Shown here: positions 6,447-14,374 of the stretch, piece after piece
Layout: every line of letters starts with the position of its first letter
How positions within the stretch are numbered: position 1 is the first letter of the stretch
Origin: JAFGHJ01 sp964523975
GTDB lineage: Bacteria; Hydrothermota; UBA3072
Assembly (NCBI GenBank): GCA_964523975.1
Contig: CAZGBM010000049.1
Location: 1-16,012, forward strand
DNA: 16,012 nt
Direction of reading: 5' to 3'
The notes under the pieces: model-generated
Told to the model about the DNA's origin: nothing
The model's database searches: none
Seen by the model: only the letters and a program-made list of their open reading frames with translations
Made by a program: the position numbers and the translations under genes

Positions 6447-7309
6447 AACATTATAAACTGATTATTCCGCTGGTCTTTTACGTATCCTTCACTTTAGAGG
6501 GAGAGTATTCTAAATTCGAATATTTCAAACCCAAGAACATCCGTTCTTTTGCGGAATATTTGTTCGATGACGGACAATATCTCCGCGCTGTAGGAGAATA
6601 CCAGCGCTACCTCTTTGCGACGGATTCGTTCCCGCAAAATGCAGATTCTATCTTCTTCAAAATTGCTTTATGTTACCGCTTCAGCGAAAATTATAAAAAA
6701 TCTATAGATTATTTTCAAAAAGTCGCATCCGGATACCAGCAGAGCAACTTACTCGATGAAACTTATCTCGAAATGGGTGTCTGCTATTCGTTGACGGACA
6801 ACTTTGAAGAATCCAATAAAATCCTGAAATCTCATTTCTTGAGCGAACTATCTAAGGATGTAGACCCCAGAGCTAAACAATTGGTTGTTCTCAACCATAT
6901 ACAAAAAAAGGAATGGAATGAGGCAATGGAATTCTCGGATGATACAAACTCTTTATCGAATCAGTTATCTGCTTTCGTGGAAAAAGGACAAAACCTGCCC
7001 CAAAAGAATAGATTCGTTTCGGGTTTATTTTCCGCAGTAATCCCGGGCTCCGGAAAATACTACTGTAACCGTCCCATGGATGGCTTTAATTCTTTCGTAA
7101 TCGCAGGTATCACGGGATGGCAGGCTTATGAAGGATTTGATGAAGACGGCCTCCATTCGGTCAAAGGATGGATTTTCGGTGTACTCGGTGGAATTTTTTA
7201 TCTCGGGAATATTTACGGTTCCGTGGTTGCAGCAGACATTTACAACGAAGAGCAGGAAACGGTTTTTAAATTATCCGTAAAAAAGTATATGGATGAAAAC
7301 TTTAAATAG
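6443..7309 (+). CDS. TPR protein with PGxGxxY membrane tail (paralogue 1)
   Basis: A 288-residue envelope protein. A signal peptide or anchor occupies about residues 1-18. TPR-like helical repeats follow (about 35-165), visible as LFDDGQYLRAVGEYQRYL, then FKIALCYRFSENYKKSIDYF, then LEMGVCYSLTDNFEESNKIL. The C-terminal region (about 190-270) has the signature IPGSGKYY (200-207), a DG at 213-214, hydrophobic segments and GNIYGS (255-260), resembling DUF5683/P13-type membrane tails. TPRs usually hold partner proteins, so a scaffold role in an envelope complex is likely. It overlaps the YidD-like gene by four bases (ATGA) and the next gene by 17. The next gene is its paralogue, with the same domain order. 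Confidence 0.75.
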   Translation: MKHYKLIIPLVFYVSFTLEGEYSKFEYFKPKNIRSFAEYLFDDGQYLRAVGEYQRYLFATDSFPQNADSIFFKIALCYRFSENYKKSIDYFQKVASGYQQSNLLDETYLEMGVCYSLTDNFEESNKILKSHFLSELSKDVDPRAKQLVVLNHIQKKEWNEAMEFSDDTNSLSNQLSAFVEKGQNLPQKNRFVSGLFSAVIPGSGKYYCNRPMDGFNSFVIAGITGWQAYEGFDEDGLHSVKGWIFGVLGGIFYLGNIYGSVVAADIYNEEQETVFKLSVKKYMDENFK

Positions 7310-8147
7310 AAATTATTTTTACCTGCTGCTACTGGCGGCTATATCTCTGGGGGCTAAAGACCCTGTTCTCGAACTTGCCGACAAATTTTTTGATTCCCGT
7401 TTCTACGATGAGGCAATAACAGAGTACGAAAGATATATCCATTTTGACAGTCCCGAAAAAGATATAAGTTACGCCTACTATAAAATAGGCCTCTCCTACA
7501 GAAACATGCACGCTCTAAAAAAATCCACAGATGCCCTGGAGGCCTCGGCTCAAACCGCTCCAAGTGACAGCAGCAGGGATGAACGAAAAATAGATATAGC
7601 GGTAAACAACATTGCGCGAGGCAGATATAGCGAAGCAAAATTTCTGCTTCTCAAACTTTTATCTTTTAGCAAAAACCCTGAAACAAGAAGAAAATCGGCG
7701 CTGTTTCTCGGAATAACCAACCTTTATACTTTTCAATGGGAATCCGCGAAAGATGCGTTCGAAACATATTTTGAAGAAGGAGGCAATACAAAATTTGCCC
7801 GCACAATAGATTCTTTGCTCTCCCGGGCAGAAAAATTGAATTATAAATCGCCGACAACCGCAAGGTGGCTTTCCACTTTTATCCCGGGAGCCGGGCAGAT
7901 TTATGCGGGTAATGCAGGTGACGGCATCGATGCTATGGTTCTTAACGGCTCCATCATATATTTTATTGTCTATAAATTATTAAAGGAAGAATACGGCAAT
8001 GCGTATATCATTTATTTCTTCCTTTTTCGCCGTTATTATTTCGGAAATATTTATCACGCAGGAAAAGAGGCAATTGGTTATAACAGAAATCTGAACGAGG
8101 AGACCGCTGACAGTATTTTTACCTTGTTGAAAAACATAGAAGAGTGA
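7293..8147 (+). CDS. TPR protein with PGxGxxY membrane tail (paralogue 2)
   Basis: A 284-residue sister of the preceding protein. A signal peptide (about 1-21, ending SLGA) is followed by TPR-like repeats (about 24-180), starting with LADKFFDSRFYDEAITEYERYI. The tail has FIPGAGQIYAG (196-206), DG at 210-211, two hydrophobic segments and GNIYHAG (251-257). The spacing of PGxGxxY, DG and GNIY matches paralogue 1, so the pair arose by tandem duplication and has diverged widely. The two may form a heteromeric scaffold with the LolA-like and YidD-like proteins encoded just upstream; that is inference. It starts 17 bases inside paralogue 1, and larA follows only four bases after its stop, so all belong to one transcript. 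Confidence 0.75.
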   Translation: MKTLNRNYFYLLLLAAISLGAKDPVLELADKFFDSRFYDEAITEYERYIHFDSPEKDISYAYYKIGLSYRNMHALKKSTDALEASAQTAPSDSSRDERKIDIAVNNIARGRYSEAKFLLLKLLSFSKNPETRRKSALFLGITNLYTFQWESAKDAFETYFEEGGNTKFARTIDSLLSRAEKLNYKSPTTARWLSTFIPGAGQIYAGNAGDGIDAMVLNGSIIYFIVYKLLKEEYGNAYIIYFFLFRRYYFGNIYHAGKEAIGYNRNLNEETADSIFTLLKNIEE

Positions 8148-8151
8148 TAAT

Positions 8152-9399
8152 ATGAAAATTACAATAACTTACGGCATAAAAAAAATCGAGTTGGATATAC
8201 CCGACGGACTCAATATCGAATTTGTCTACCCGAGAGAAACAGCTTCAGAGAAAAAAGAAGAGATAATTACAAGATCACTTGATAATCCCTGGGGAAGTGA
8301 ATCTTTTGAAAATTGGCTAACAAAAAACAAAAACTATCTATTTATAGTTAACGATACAAGTAGACCAACTCCAACTTTCGAAATTTTAAAGGAATTGGAT
8401 AAAAGGATGAACCTTGTAGAAACAAAATATATAATAGCGGCGGGCGCCCATAAGAAACCAGAAGAAAAGGAATTGAGATTAATCTTTAAAGATCTTTACA
8501 ATAATATAAAAACCAATATAACAATCCATAACGCAGAAGACTATCAAAAACTTACCAACCTCGGAACAACAAAAAGGGGAACCGAAGTATGGATAAATAA
8601 AAAAATCATAGAAGCCGGAGCCATTATCCCCATCGGCTCGGTTGAGCCTCATTACTTCGCAGGATTCACGGGAGGTAGAAAATCTTTCATTCCCGGACTC
8701 GCAGGACTGGTCACAATCGAACAAAATCACAAACTCGCCATGGAAGAAGGAGTTGCGCCGGCAAAACTGGAAGGGAACCCCGTCCACGAAGATCTTTTAG
8801 AAGCTTTCAGCAAGATACCGGAGAAACCCATTTTTTCCATCCAGGCAATCGTTAATAGCGAAAAAGAATTACTCGCGCTGTTCGGAGGAAACATACACAA
8901 ATCTTTCGATGAGGCGACCGGGTATGCAAAAGATGTTTTCTGTGTCCGGATAAAAGAAAAAGCAGATATTGTAATAACAGTCGCAAAACCTCCGCTTGAT
9001 AAGAACTTATACCAGGCTCACAAAGCAATCGAGCACGGCAAACCAGCACTTAAAGACGGAGGTATATTGATTCTCGTTGCTCCGTGTAGGCAAGGAATAG
9101 GCCCTGATAATTTCTATAAATTGCTTTTATCTTCCGCCAACCCGGATAAAGTCATAAAAAAAGCAAAAGAAGATTACGGGTTGGGCTATCACAAAGCTGC
9201 GCTGATTGCAGAACTATCAAAAAAAGCGGAAATTTGGTTGGTTTCCGAAATCGAAGATAAAATCCTACGGGATCCATTCATAAAAACATTTAATTCTTTG
9301 CAGGAAGCAGTTAATAAATCAATAAATAAACAAGGGAAAGATGCAAAAACTCTTATTCTTATGGACGGAGGAAATACCGTTCCGTTAGTTCGAGAGTGA
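8152..9399 (+). CDS. larA: LarA-family nickel-dependent racemase/epimerase
   Basis: A 415-residue cytosolic enzyme of the lactate racemase family (DUF2088), which uses a nickel-pincer nucleotide to racemise 2-hydroxy acids by hydride transfer. The family motifs are all present: DTSRPTP (68-74), GAH with His100, PHYFAGFTGGRK (166-177) and His193. Lys177 matches the pincer-tethering lysine and His193 the nickel ligand (Lys184 and His200 in the Lactobacillus enzyme, with the same 16-residue spacing). His100 and His167 match the catalytic histidine pair. The substrate is uncertain, because many family members act on acids other than lactate. The cofactor genes larB, larC and larE are absent here. 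It is the last gene of the envelope operon, four bases after the TPR gene, and its 3' end overlaps the convergent ATPase gene by 15 bases. Confidence 0.88.
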   Translation: MKITITYGIKKIELDIPDGLNIEFVYPRETASEKKEEIITRSLDNPWGSESFENWLTKNKNYLFIVNDTSRPTPTFEILKELDKRMNLVETKYIIAAGAHKKPEEKELRLIFKDLYNNIKTNITIHNAEDYQKLTNLGTTKRGTEVWINKKIIEAGAIIPIGSVEPHYFAGFTGGRKSFIPGLAGLVTIEQNHKLAMEEGVAPAKLEGNPVHEDLLEAFSKIPEKPIFSIQAIVNSEKELLALFGGNIHKSFDEATGYAKDVFCVRIKEKADIVITVAKPPLDKNLYQAHKAIEHGKPALKDGGILILVAPCRQGIGPDNFYKLLLSSANPDKVIKKAKEDYGLGYHKAALIAELSKKAEIWLVSEIEDKILRDPFIKTFNSLQEAVNKSINKQGKDAKTLILMDGGNTVPLVRE

Positions 9400-11991
9400 T
9401 TTTTGGACTCTGAGAAGCAATAGTTCTTTTTTAACAGGTTTTTTTAAATAATCCGAAGCGCCTTTTTCAAGCCCTTTTATTTCGTCTTCCGAAGCGGAAA
9501 GTGAAGTAAGAAGAATCACCGGCGTTTTTATTCCTTTCTGTTTTATTATTCCCATCAAAGCCAATCCATCAAGATTGGGCATATTCACATCGGAAATTAT
9601 CAAATCGAAATCTTTTTTCCCTATGTCAAGCAGTGCGGCAGCGCCATCTTCGGCAAGAGTTACCATATAACCTGCATCGATTAAAAACCGCGCGACTAAA
9701 TTTCGCGAGTCGTCATCATCTTCTACAATGAGAATTGTCTTCTTTTTCTCTCCGAATTCGGTAGTTTTACTCTCTGCCACCTCCCCTTTTTCTACTTTTT
9801 TCTGCGCTTCGCCGGTAATTTTCTCGGTTCTTCCGGACGGGACTTCTTCCACCAGTATTTTGCCATATATATCTTCGGGAGTGAAAATAAGACTTCTGAC
9901 TTTTTCGATTGCGTGGTCGCCTAAAAGATAATAACCTTTTTCTTTGAACAGGCTGCGAATTTCCGCGATTGGAGTTCCCTTTCTTATTTCTTCAATTATA
10001 TCTTCGTCGAATTTCAATACCTCATATACCCCTTCCCTGCCATAATAACCCGTGTTATTACAATTCGGACATCCGTTTACTTTTAAAACTCTTTCCGGAA
10101 CATCATCCGTAAACGGGGCTAAGAGATTTCTTTGTTCATCCGTTATATGCACAATCTTACTGCAAACTTGACAGGGTTTCTTTATCAATTTCTGAGCAAC
10201 GATACAGAGCAGGCTTTCGGACATTTGCAATCTTGTAACGTTCAGCCGCTCGAGTCGAAAGATGGCGGAAGTCGCATTCGAAGTGTGAAGAGTCGAGATG
10301 GTCAGGTGACCGGTTGAAGCGAAATCTACGGCTGTCTTTGCGGAATAAGGGTCCCGGACCTCTCCCATATATAGAATATCCGGGTCCTGGCGGACCGAAG
10401 ATTTCAACAATTCCTCAAAAGTTATCCCTGCTTTTTCATTAACCTGCTGTTGGTTGGCAGAAGGGATACGGTATTCGACAGGGTCCTCCACGCTCATAAG
10501 ACTCCTCGTTTTGGTATCTATCTGCGAGAGTAAACTATAAACCGTCGTTGTTTTTCCGGAACCTGTTCCGCCGACGACAAGAATCATTCCGTGATGCTGG
10601 TTGCCGCAGTCAACAAGAGTGTTTGCCTGTTTTTCGGTCATTCCCAGTTCCAGCAGTGTCTTCGATTTCGAATAGGGTTTCAATATTCTCACCACGACAC
10701 TTTCCCCACTGGGAGTCGAAGTAGTCGCAATACGAAAGCTATACACGCCATCGGCTATTTCCCTCGCGAAACTCCCGTCCTGCGGTCTTCTGCGTTCGGC
10801 AATGTCGAGACCCGACAATAATTTAAGACGGGATATCACCATCTGGCTGGTTTTCTTCTTGATAGTAAGATGGTCGAGCATATCTCCGTCAACACGAAAT
10901 CTAACCACGGATCCATCTTTTTTTGGTTCTATGTGTATATCGCTTGCTCTCCCTTTGATTGCCTCCGTCAAGATACTGTTGGCTATAGCTATAACAGGAC
11001 CACCCTCTTCTTCTTCTTTGTCTTTATGGTTCTCTTCTTCCTCTTTTTGAAATGCCTGCATTACATATTTTTCACTTAAACCTTCAGCTGTTTTTTCTTC
11101 CCTTTTGTATGTTACTTTTCTATTTAAGCTATCCTCTTTCGGAACTTGCGGCCCTTTAAAAAGTTTTTCGATATTTTCGGGTTCTGTTATGATAATTCTC
11201 GAATTGGGAGAAATTTCCCAGAATTTATCCAGAACGTCCATTAAATCCCAATCGAAAGGATTGCTGATTACCAGTGTTTCTTCACCCGAAGGTTCGATCC
11301 TCGGCACAATAAGATTTTTTTCGCAGAATGGCCCCGGCAACGACCCAAGATGTACGCTTTCGATTCCTATCGTAGGAGTATAAGGAAAGCCGAGAAAACC
11401 GCTGATATGTTCAGCCATTTTTTTACTGCCTATATCTATCTCCGATGACAAAGAATACAATTCACGAGGTGTCACGCTTAATAATTTCTTTTTGTCCTTT
11501 TCCGGTAAATCAAGGCTGTATGACAAAAATTTTAAAAATCTCTCGAAATCCAGAGGCTTGACATTCTTCTTAATACTTCGAGAACTCTCCGCAAGTTTCT
11601 CCCATCGTTTCCGGGTCTTTATATGTTTCTCGATTATGGGTAAAAGAGATTCCTTTTTGATGGGCTTGACCAGATAATCCACGCCGCCCGCAGAAAAGGC
11701 TTTTGCTTTGTCCCTGTCGCTCTCCAGAGCCGTCAGGAAAATAACCGGAATGAAGGAAGTCTCTTCATTTTCCTGAAGAACGGAACAAACTTTATATCCG
11801 TCCATCGAGGGCATATTTATATCGAGGAGAACTACATCCGGTTTTTCTTCTTTAATTTTATCTATTCCTTCCGAAGGGCTTATTGCCGTTATAATCTTGT
11901 AACCTTCATCCGAAAGTATTCTTTCTGCAAGTTTAAGCATATCTTGATTATCGTCGATATAAACAATCAAAGCTTGGGACTCTTTATTCAT
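9385..11991 (-). CDS. REC-GspE/PilB ATPase-REC fusion
   Basis: An 868-residue cytosolic fusion. Residues about 7-125 are a response-regulator receiver (phospho-Asp57, Asp13/14, Thr87, Lys108). About 145-280 is a linker plus a divergent GspE/MshE-type N-terminal domain. About 330-735 is a full type II secretion/type IV pilus assembly ATPase: ASDIHIEP (348-355), Walker A GGTGSGKT (473-480), Asp box EDPVE (501-505), Walker B with Glu543, the STGHLTISTLHT histidine box, and a CxxC...CxxC zinc site. About 753-868 is a second receiver (Asp801, Thr829, Lys851). Such ATPases power pilus or pseudopilus assembly, and here phosphorylation at both ends could gate the motor. No pilin, PilC/GspF or secretin gene is adjacent. 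The neighbours are an Hpt protein (8-base overlap) and a REC-GGDEF protein, the likely phosphodonor chain and second-messenger output. Confidence 0.92.
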   Translation of the reverse strand: MNKESQALIVYIDDNQDMLKLAERILSDEGYKIITAISPSEGIDKIKEEKPDVVLLDINMPSMDGYKVCSVLQENEETSFIPVIFLTALESDRDKAKAFSAGGVDYLVKPIKKESLLPIIEKHIKTRKRWEKLAESSRSIKKNVKPLDFERFLKFLSYSLDLPEKDKKKLLSVTPRELYSLSSEIDIGSKKMAEHISGFLGFPYTPTIGIESVHLGSLPGPFCEKNLIVPRIEPSGEETLVISNPFDWDLMDVLDKFWEISPNSRIIITEPENIEKLFKGPQVPKEDSLNRKVTYKREEKTAEGLSEKYVMQAFQKEEEENHKDKEEEEGGPVIAIANSILTEAIKGRASDIHIEPKKDGSVVRFRVDGDMLDHLTIKKKTSQMVISRLKLLSGLDIAERRRPQDGSFAREIADGVYSFRIATTSTPSGESVVVRILKPYSKSKTLLELGMTEKQANTLVDCGNQHHGMILVVGGTGSGKTTTVYSLLSQIDTKTRSLMSVEDPVEYRIPSANQQQVNEKAGITFEELLKSSVRQDPDILYMGEVRDPYSAKTAVDFASTGHLTISTLHTSNATSAIFRLERLNVTRLQMSESLLCIVAQKLIKKPCQVCSKIVHITDEQRNLLAPFTDDVPERVLKVNGCPNCNNTGYYGREGVYEVLKFDEDIIEEIRKGTPIAEIRSLFKEKGYYLLGDHAIEKVRSLIFTPEDIYGKILVEEVPSGRTEKITGEAQKKVEKGEVAESKTTEFGEKKKTILIVEDDDDSRNLVARFLIDAGYMVTLAEDGAAALLDIGKKDFDLIISDVNMPNLDGLALMGIIKQKGIKTPVILLTSLSASEDEIKGLEKGASDYLKKPVKKELLLLRVQKSLSN

Positions 11992-12301
11992 GTAGTATCT
12001 CTATCCTGCCCATATAATTCTTAAGTTCTTCCAGATTGTTTTTTATTTCTCCAAGATTTTTGTTTTTCGCAGATTCTTCTAATAGTTTTCCTACTTCCGA
12101 CAAGCGGTCAAATCCGTAAATAGCACCTGAACCTTTCATGCTATGCCCGATTCTCTCGATTATTTCAAAATCTTCTTTCTTTAAGGAATCTTCTATATTT
12201 TTTATGTCTTTCTCCCTGTTCTTGATAAAATTAGGAATCAGTTTAATCGCATATTCGGGAACATAAACCTTGATTTTCTCATCCCATTTTTCTTCTGCCA
12301 T
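11984..12301 (-). CDS. Stand-alone Hpt phosphotransfer protein
   Basis: A 105-residue single-domain histidine phosphotransfer protein. His53 in HSMKGSGA is the phospho-acceptor, inside the typical four-helix arrangement (IEDSLKKEDFEIIERIG before it and FDRLSEVGKLLEESAKN after it). Hpt proteins shuttle phosphate between a hybrid histidine kinase and receiver domains. The two receivers of the downstream ATPase fusion and the receiver of the upstream REC-GGDEF protein are the obvious partners, giving three possible targets in one operon. No kinase gene is present here, so the donor lies elsewhere. The start follows a GGGGG-type Shine-Dalgarno. It is 12 bases after the REC-GGDEF stop and overlaps the ATPase start by eight bases. 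Confidence 0.92.
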   Translation of the reverse strand: MAEEKWDEKIKVYVPEYAIKLIPNFIKNREKDIKNIEDSLKKEDFEIIERIGHSMKGSGAIYGFDRLSEVGKLLEESAKNKNLGEIKNNLEELKNYMGRIEILHE

Positions 12302-12313
12302 TTTTACCCCCTA

Positions 12314-13300
12314 TTAATTATTTCCGCTTACCACTTTTACGCAATCCCGTCCCGATTGTTTAGCCTGGTAAAGAGCTTCATCCGCTTTGTTTACAAGTGA
12401 GCTGGATTTTTCTCTTCTACCCGGCTTAGCCGTTGCCACTCCTATACTTATGGTAACGTTTTTACCCGCAGATGAAGTTCTGTGTTTTATTTTCAACTTT
12501 TCCGTTTCCCGTAGAAACCTGTTCGCAACTTCCAGGGCTCCCTTTTCATCAGTATTAGGAAGAACAGCAATAAATTCTTCTCCGCCGTACCGGCATAGAA
12601 AATCTCTGGGTCTTTTCAATGCTTTACTCAATGTAATTGCGATTTTTTTGAGACAGTCATCGCCATTCAAGTGTCCGTATGTATCATTGTAAGCTTTGAA
12701 GTAATCGATATCGAACATAATCAATGAGATACAGCCATCGTCTCTTATAGCATTTTTCCATTCCCTGGTGAAAAATTCTTCATAGTAACGGCGGTTTGGA
12801 ACGGCGGTCAGGCCGTCCATATATGACATCCTGGTCAATTGTTTATTTGCCGCATCCAGCTCCTCAGCCATTTCCATTATTTCTCTTTCTCTTTCCTTCC
12901 TGCTGTCTGTTTCCCTTTTCAATCTTAACGCAGAGTGAACCCGGGCTAAAAGCTCTATTTTATTTATCGGTTTCTTTATGTAATCCATGGCTCCCGCATG
13001 GAAAGCCGACTGCAGGTGGGTTTCTTCCCTGAGGGCTGTTACCATTATGATGGGAATATCTCTTAAGGATTCTTCTTTCTTTATCTTGCCGCAGGCTTCT
13101 ATACCGTTTATCCCCGGCATCGTTACATCCATCAGGATGAGATCTATGTCGTTTTTCTTCTTTTTGCCTTCGAGTCCGAGAAACTCGAAAGCCTTCTCTG
13201 CCGATTCGGCAAGATGTATATTCCGGTAACCCTCAGCGTTTAAAATTGACTTGAGGACCAGTAACTGATCCTCCGAATCATCTACAATAAGAATATTCAT
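12314..13300 (-). CDS. REC-GGDEF response-regulator diguanylate cyclase
   Basis: A 328-residue cytosolic response regulator that makes cyclic di-GMP, related to PleD/WspR. The receiver domain (about 2-122) has Asp7/Asp8, phospho-Asp58, Thr88 and Lys110. A charged helical linker (about 125-157), probably a coiled coil, joins it to a GGDEF domain (about 160-325). That domain carries DGLTAVPNRR (162-171), FDIDYFK (196-202), I-site RPRD (230-233) and the active-site loop GGEEF (239-243), all intact. Phosphorylation should dimerise the receiver and switch on the cyclase, and the I-site should give product inhibition. It is first in the minus operon, so it shares transcription with the Hpt protein and the REC-ATPase-REC fusion. 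The ATG at 13300 has a nearby AAGGA Shine-Dalgarno. Confidence 0.94.
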   Translation of the reverse strand: MNILIVDDSEDQLLVLKSILNAEGYRNIHLAESAEKAFEFLGLEGKKKKNDIDLILMDVTMPGINGIEACGKIKKEESLRDIPIIMVTALREETHLQSAFHAGAMDYIKKPINKIELLARVHSALRLKRETDSRKEREREIMEMAEELDAANKQLTRMSYMDGLTAVPNRRYYEEFFTREWKNAIRDDGCISLIMFDIDYFKAYNDTYGHLNGDDCLKKIAITLSKALKRPRDFLCRYGGEEFIAVLPNTDEKGALEVANRFLRETEKLKIKHRTSSAGKNVTISIGVATAKPGRREKSSSLVNKADEALYQAKQSGRDCVKVVSGNN

Positions 13301-13314
13301 TTAACATCCTTATT

Positions 13315-13342
13315 TATATAAAAATAGTTAAAAATTTGTAAA
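13315..13342 (-). promoter_or_regulatory. Possible promoter of the minus-strand signalling operon
   Basis: On the minus strand, TTTACA (13342-13337) and TATATA (13320-13315) are 16 bases apart. The weakness is distance: the transcript would start about seven bases before the ATG at 13300 and would cut into the Shine-Dalgarno (about 13306-13311), so the real promoter may lie further upstream in this AT-rich spacer. Confidence 0.3.
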
Positions 13343-13451
13343 TGTAAAGGGGCTATTTAAACTACAAAGAGAAATTTCTTGCAAAAGTCCAAAAAGTTGC
13401 TCTGTAGTACGAATATATAAAATTATATGGAATAGAAAAAATATCATATCA

Positions 13452-13479
13452 TTGACTATCTGTATTTTAGTAATATAAT
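13452..13479 (+). promoter_or_regulatory. Sigma-70-type promoter of the metF operon
   Basis: TTGACT (13452-13457) and a perfect TATAAT (13474-13479) are 16 bases apart, with a short leader to the Shine-Dalgarno GGAGAAGG (13483-13490) and the ATG at 13501. I see no room for a riboswitch between promoter and gene. The transcript leader would be only about 15 bases. Confidence 0.75.
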
Positions 13480-13500
13480 TTTGGAGAAGGGACTATCAAT

Positions 13501-14367
13501 ATGAAAATATCGGATATTTATAGAGATAAAAAGCTCGTTTTTTCTTGTGAAGTCTTCCCTCCCGGACCGGAAGTGGAGATCGAACAAATATTGAAAACCA
13601 TAAAAGAGCTAAAAACAACTTCACCGGACTTTGTAAGCGTTACCTACGGAGCTGGCGGCGGCACAAAGAGCAGAACTATCGAAATAGCAAGCAAAATCAA
13701 AAAGTTATATAAAATGGAACCGCTTATGCACCTGTCCTGCATAGAAACAAAAAAAGAGGACATCAATAAAATATTGAACGAAATAAGTCAAAACGGCATC
13801 GAAAATATTCTGGCTCTCCGGGGAGACACCCCCGGTGACAGGGATTTAAAAACCATAATTTCCGATTTCTCCTATGCTTCTGACCTCGTATGTTACATAA
13901 AATCTCACTGGAACGATTTCTGCCTGGGAGTGGCAGGTTATCCGGAAGTCCATCCCGAAGCTTATTCTATGGAAAAAGACATAAAAAATTTAAAAAAGAA
14001 GATTGAAGCGGGTGCTTCTTTTATAATAAGTCAACTATTCTTCAAGAACGATTTTTTTTACCGCTATCTGGATATAATACGCAAGACAGGAATTAATGTA
14101 CCCGTTTCCGCCGGTATTATGCCGGTTTTCAGAGCAAAGCTTTTAAATAAAATGATAAAGTTGAGCCGTGCCACGGTTCCTTCCGAATTAATCGCTATAG
14201 TAGATAAATTTAGAGATAAAGATAAAGATATGGAAAAAGCCGGAATAGAATATGCCGTAAATCAGATAAGAGACTTAATGGATAACGGTGTGGACGGTGT
14301 TCATCTTTATACTATGAACAGCGCCTCTCTCGCGAAAAAAATTTCCTCCTATTCGGGCTTAAGGTAA
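13501..14367 (+). CDS. metF: Methylenetetrahydrofolate reductase
   Basis: An FAD-dependent (beta/alpha)8-barrel enzyme that reduces 5,10-methylene-tetrahydrofolate to 5-methyl-tetrahydrofolate, feeding methionine synthesis or, in some anaerobes, the Wood-Ljungdahl methyl branch. At 288 residues it has the usual length of the catalytic domain. Visible motifs are SCEVFPP with the catalytic Glu17, VSVTYGAGGG (44-53), LALRGDTPGD (103-112) with Asp108 (the E. coli Asp120 equivalent), VAGYPEVHPEA and the C-terminal GVDGVHLYTMN. It is soluble, with no extra domain. It is the first gene after the promoter at 13452. The DUF1007 gene starts seven bases after its stop, so metF shares a transcript with metal-transport genes and nadA, an unusual mixture with no evident pathway link. 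Confidence 0.95.
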   Translation: MKISDIYRDKKLVFSCEVFPPGPEVEIEQILKTIKELKTTSPDFVSVTYGAGGGTKSRTIEIASKIKKLYKMEPLMHLSCIETKKEDINKILNEISQNGIENILALRGDTPGDRDLKTIISDFSYASDLVCYIKSHWNDFCLGVAGYPEVHPEAYSMEKDIKNLKKKIEAGASFIISQLFFKNDFFYRYLDIIRKTGINVPVSAGIMPVFRAKLLNKMIKLSRATVPSELIAIVDKFRDKDKDMEKAGIEYAVNQIRDLMDNGVDGVHLYTMNSASLAKKISSYSGLR

Positions 14368-14374
14368 CTGTTAG

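Noticed and set aside
8479..8787. A 102-codon minus-strand frame inside larA.
   Set aside because: A shadow of a strongly conserved enzyme; the composition is not protein-like and no promoter or Shine-Dalgarno fits.
13301..13500. A riboswitch or T-box in front of metF.
   Set aside because: The promoter leaves a leader of only about 15 bases, which has no room for an aptamer.
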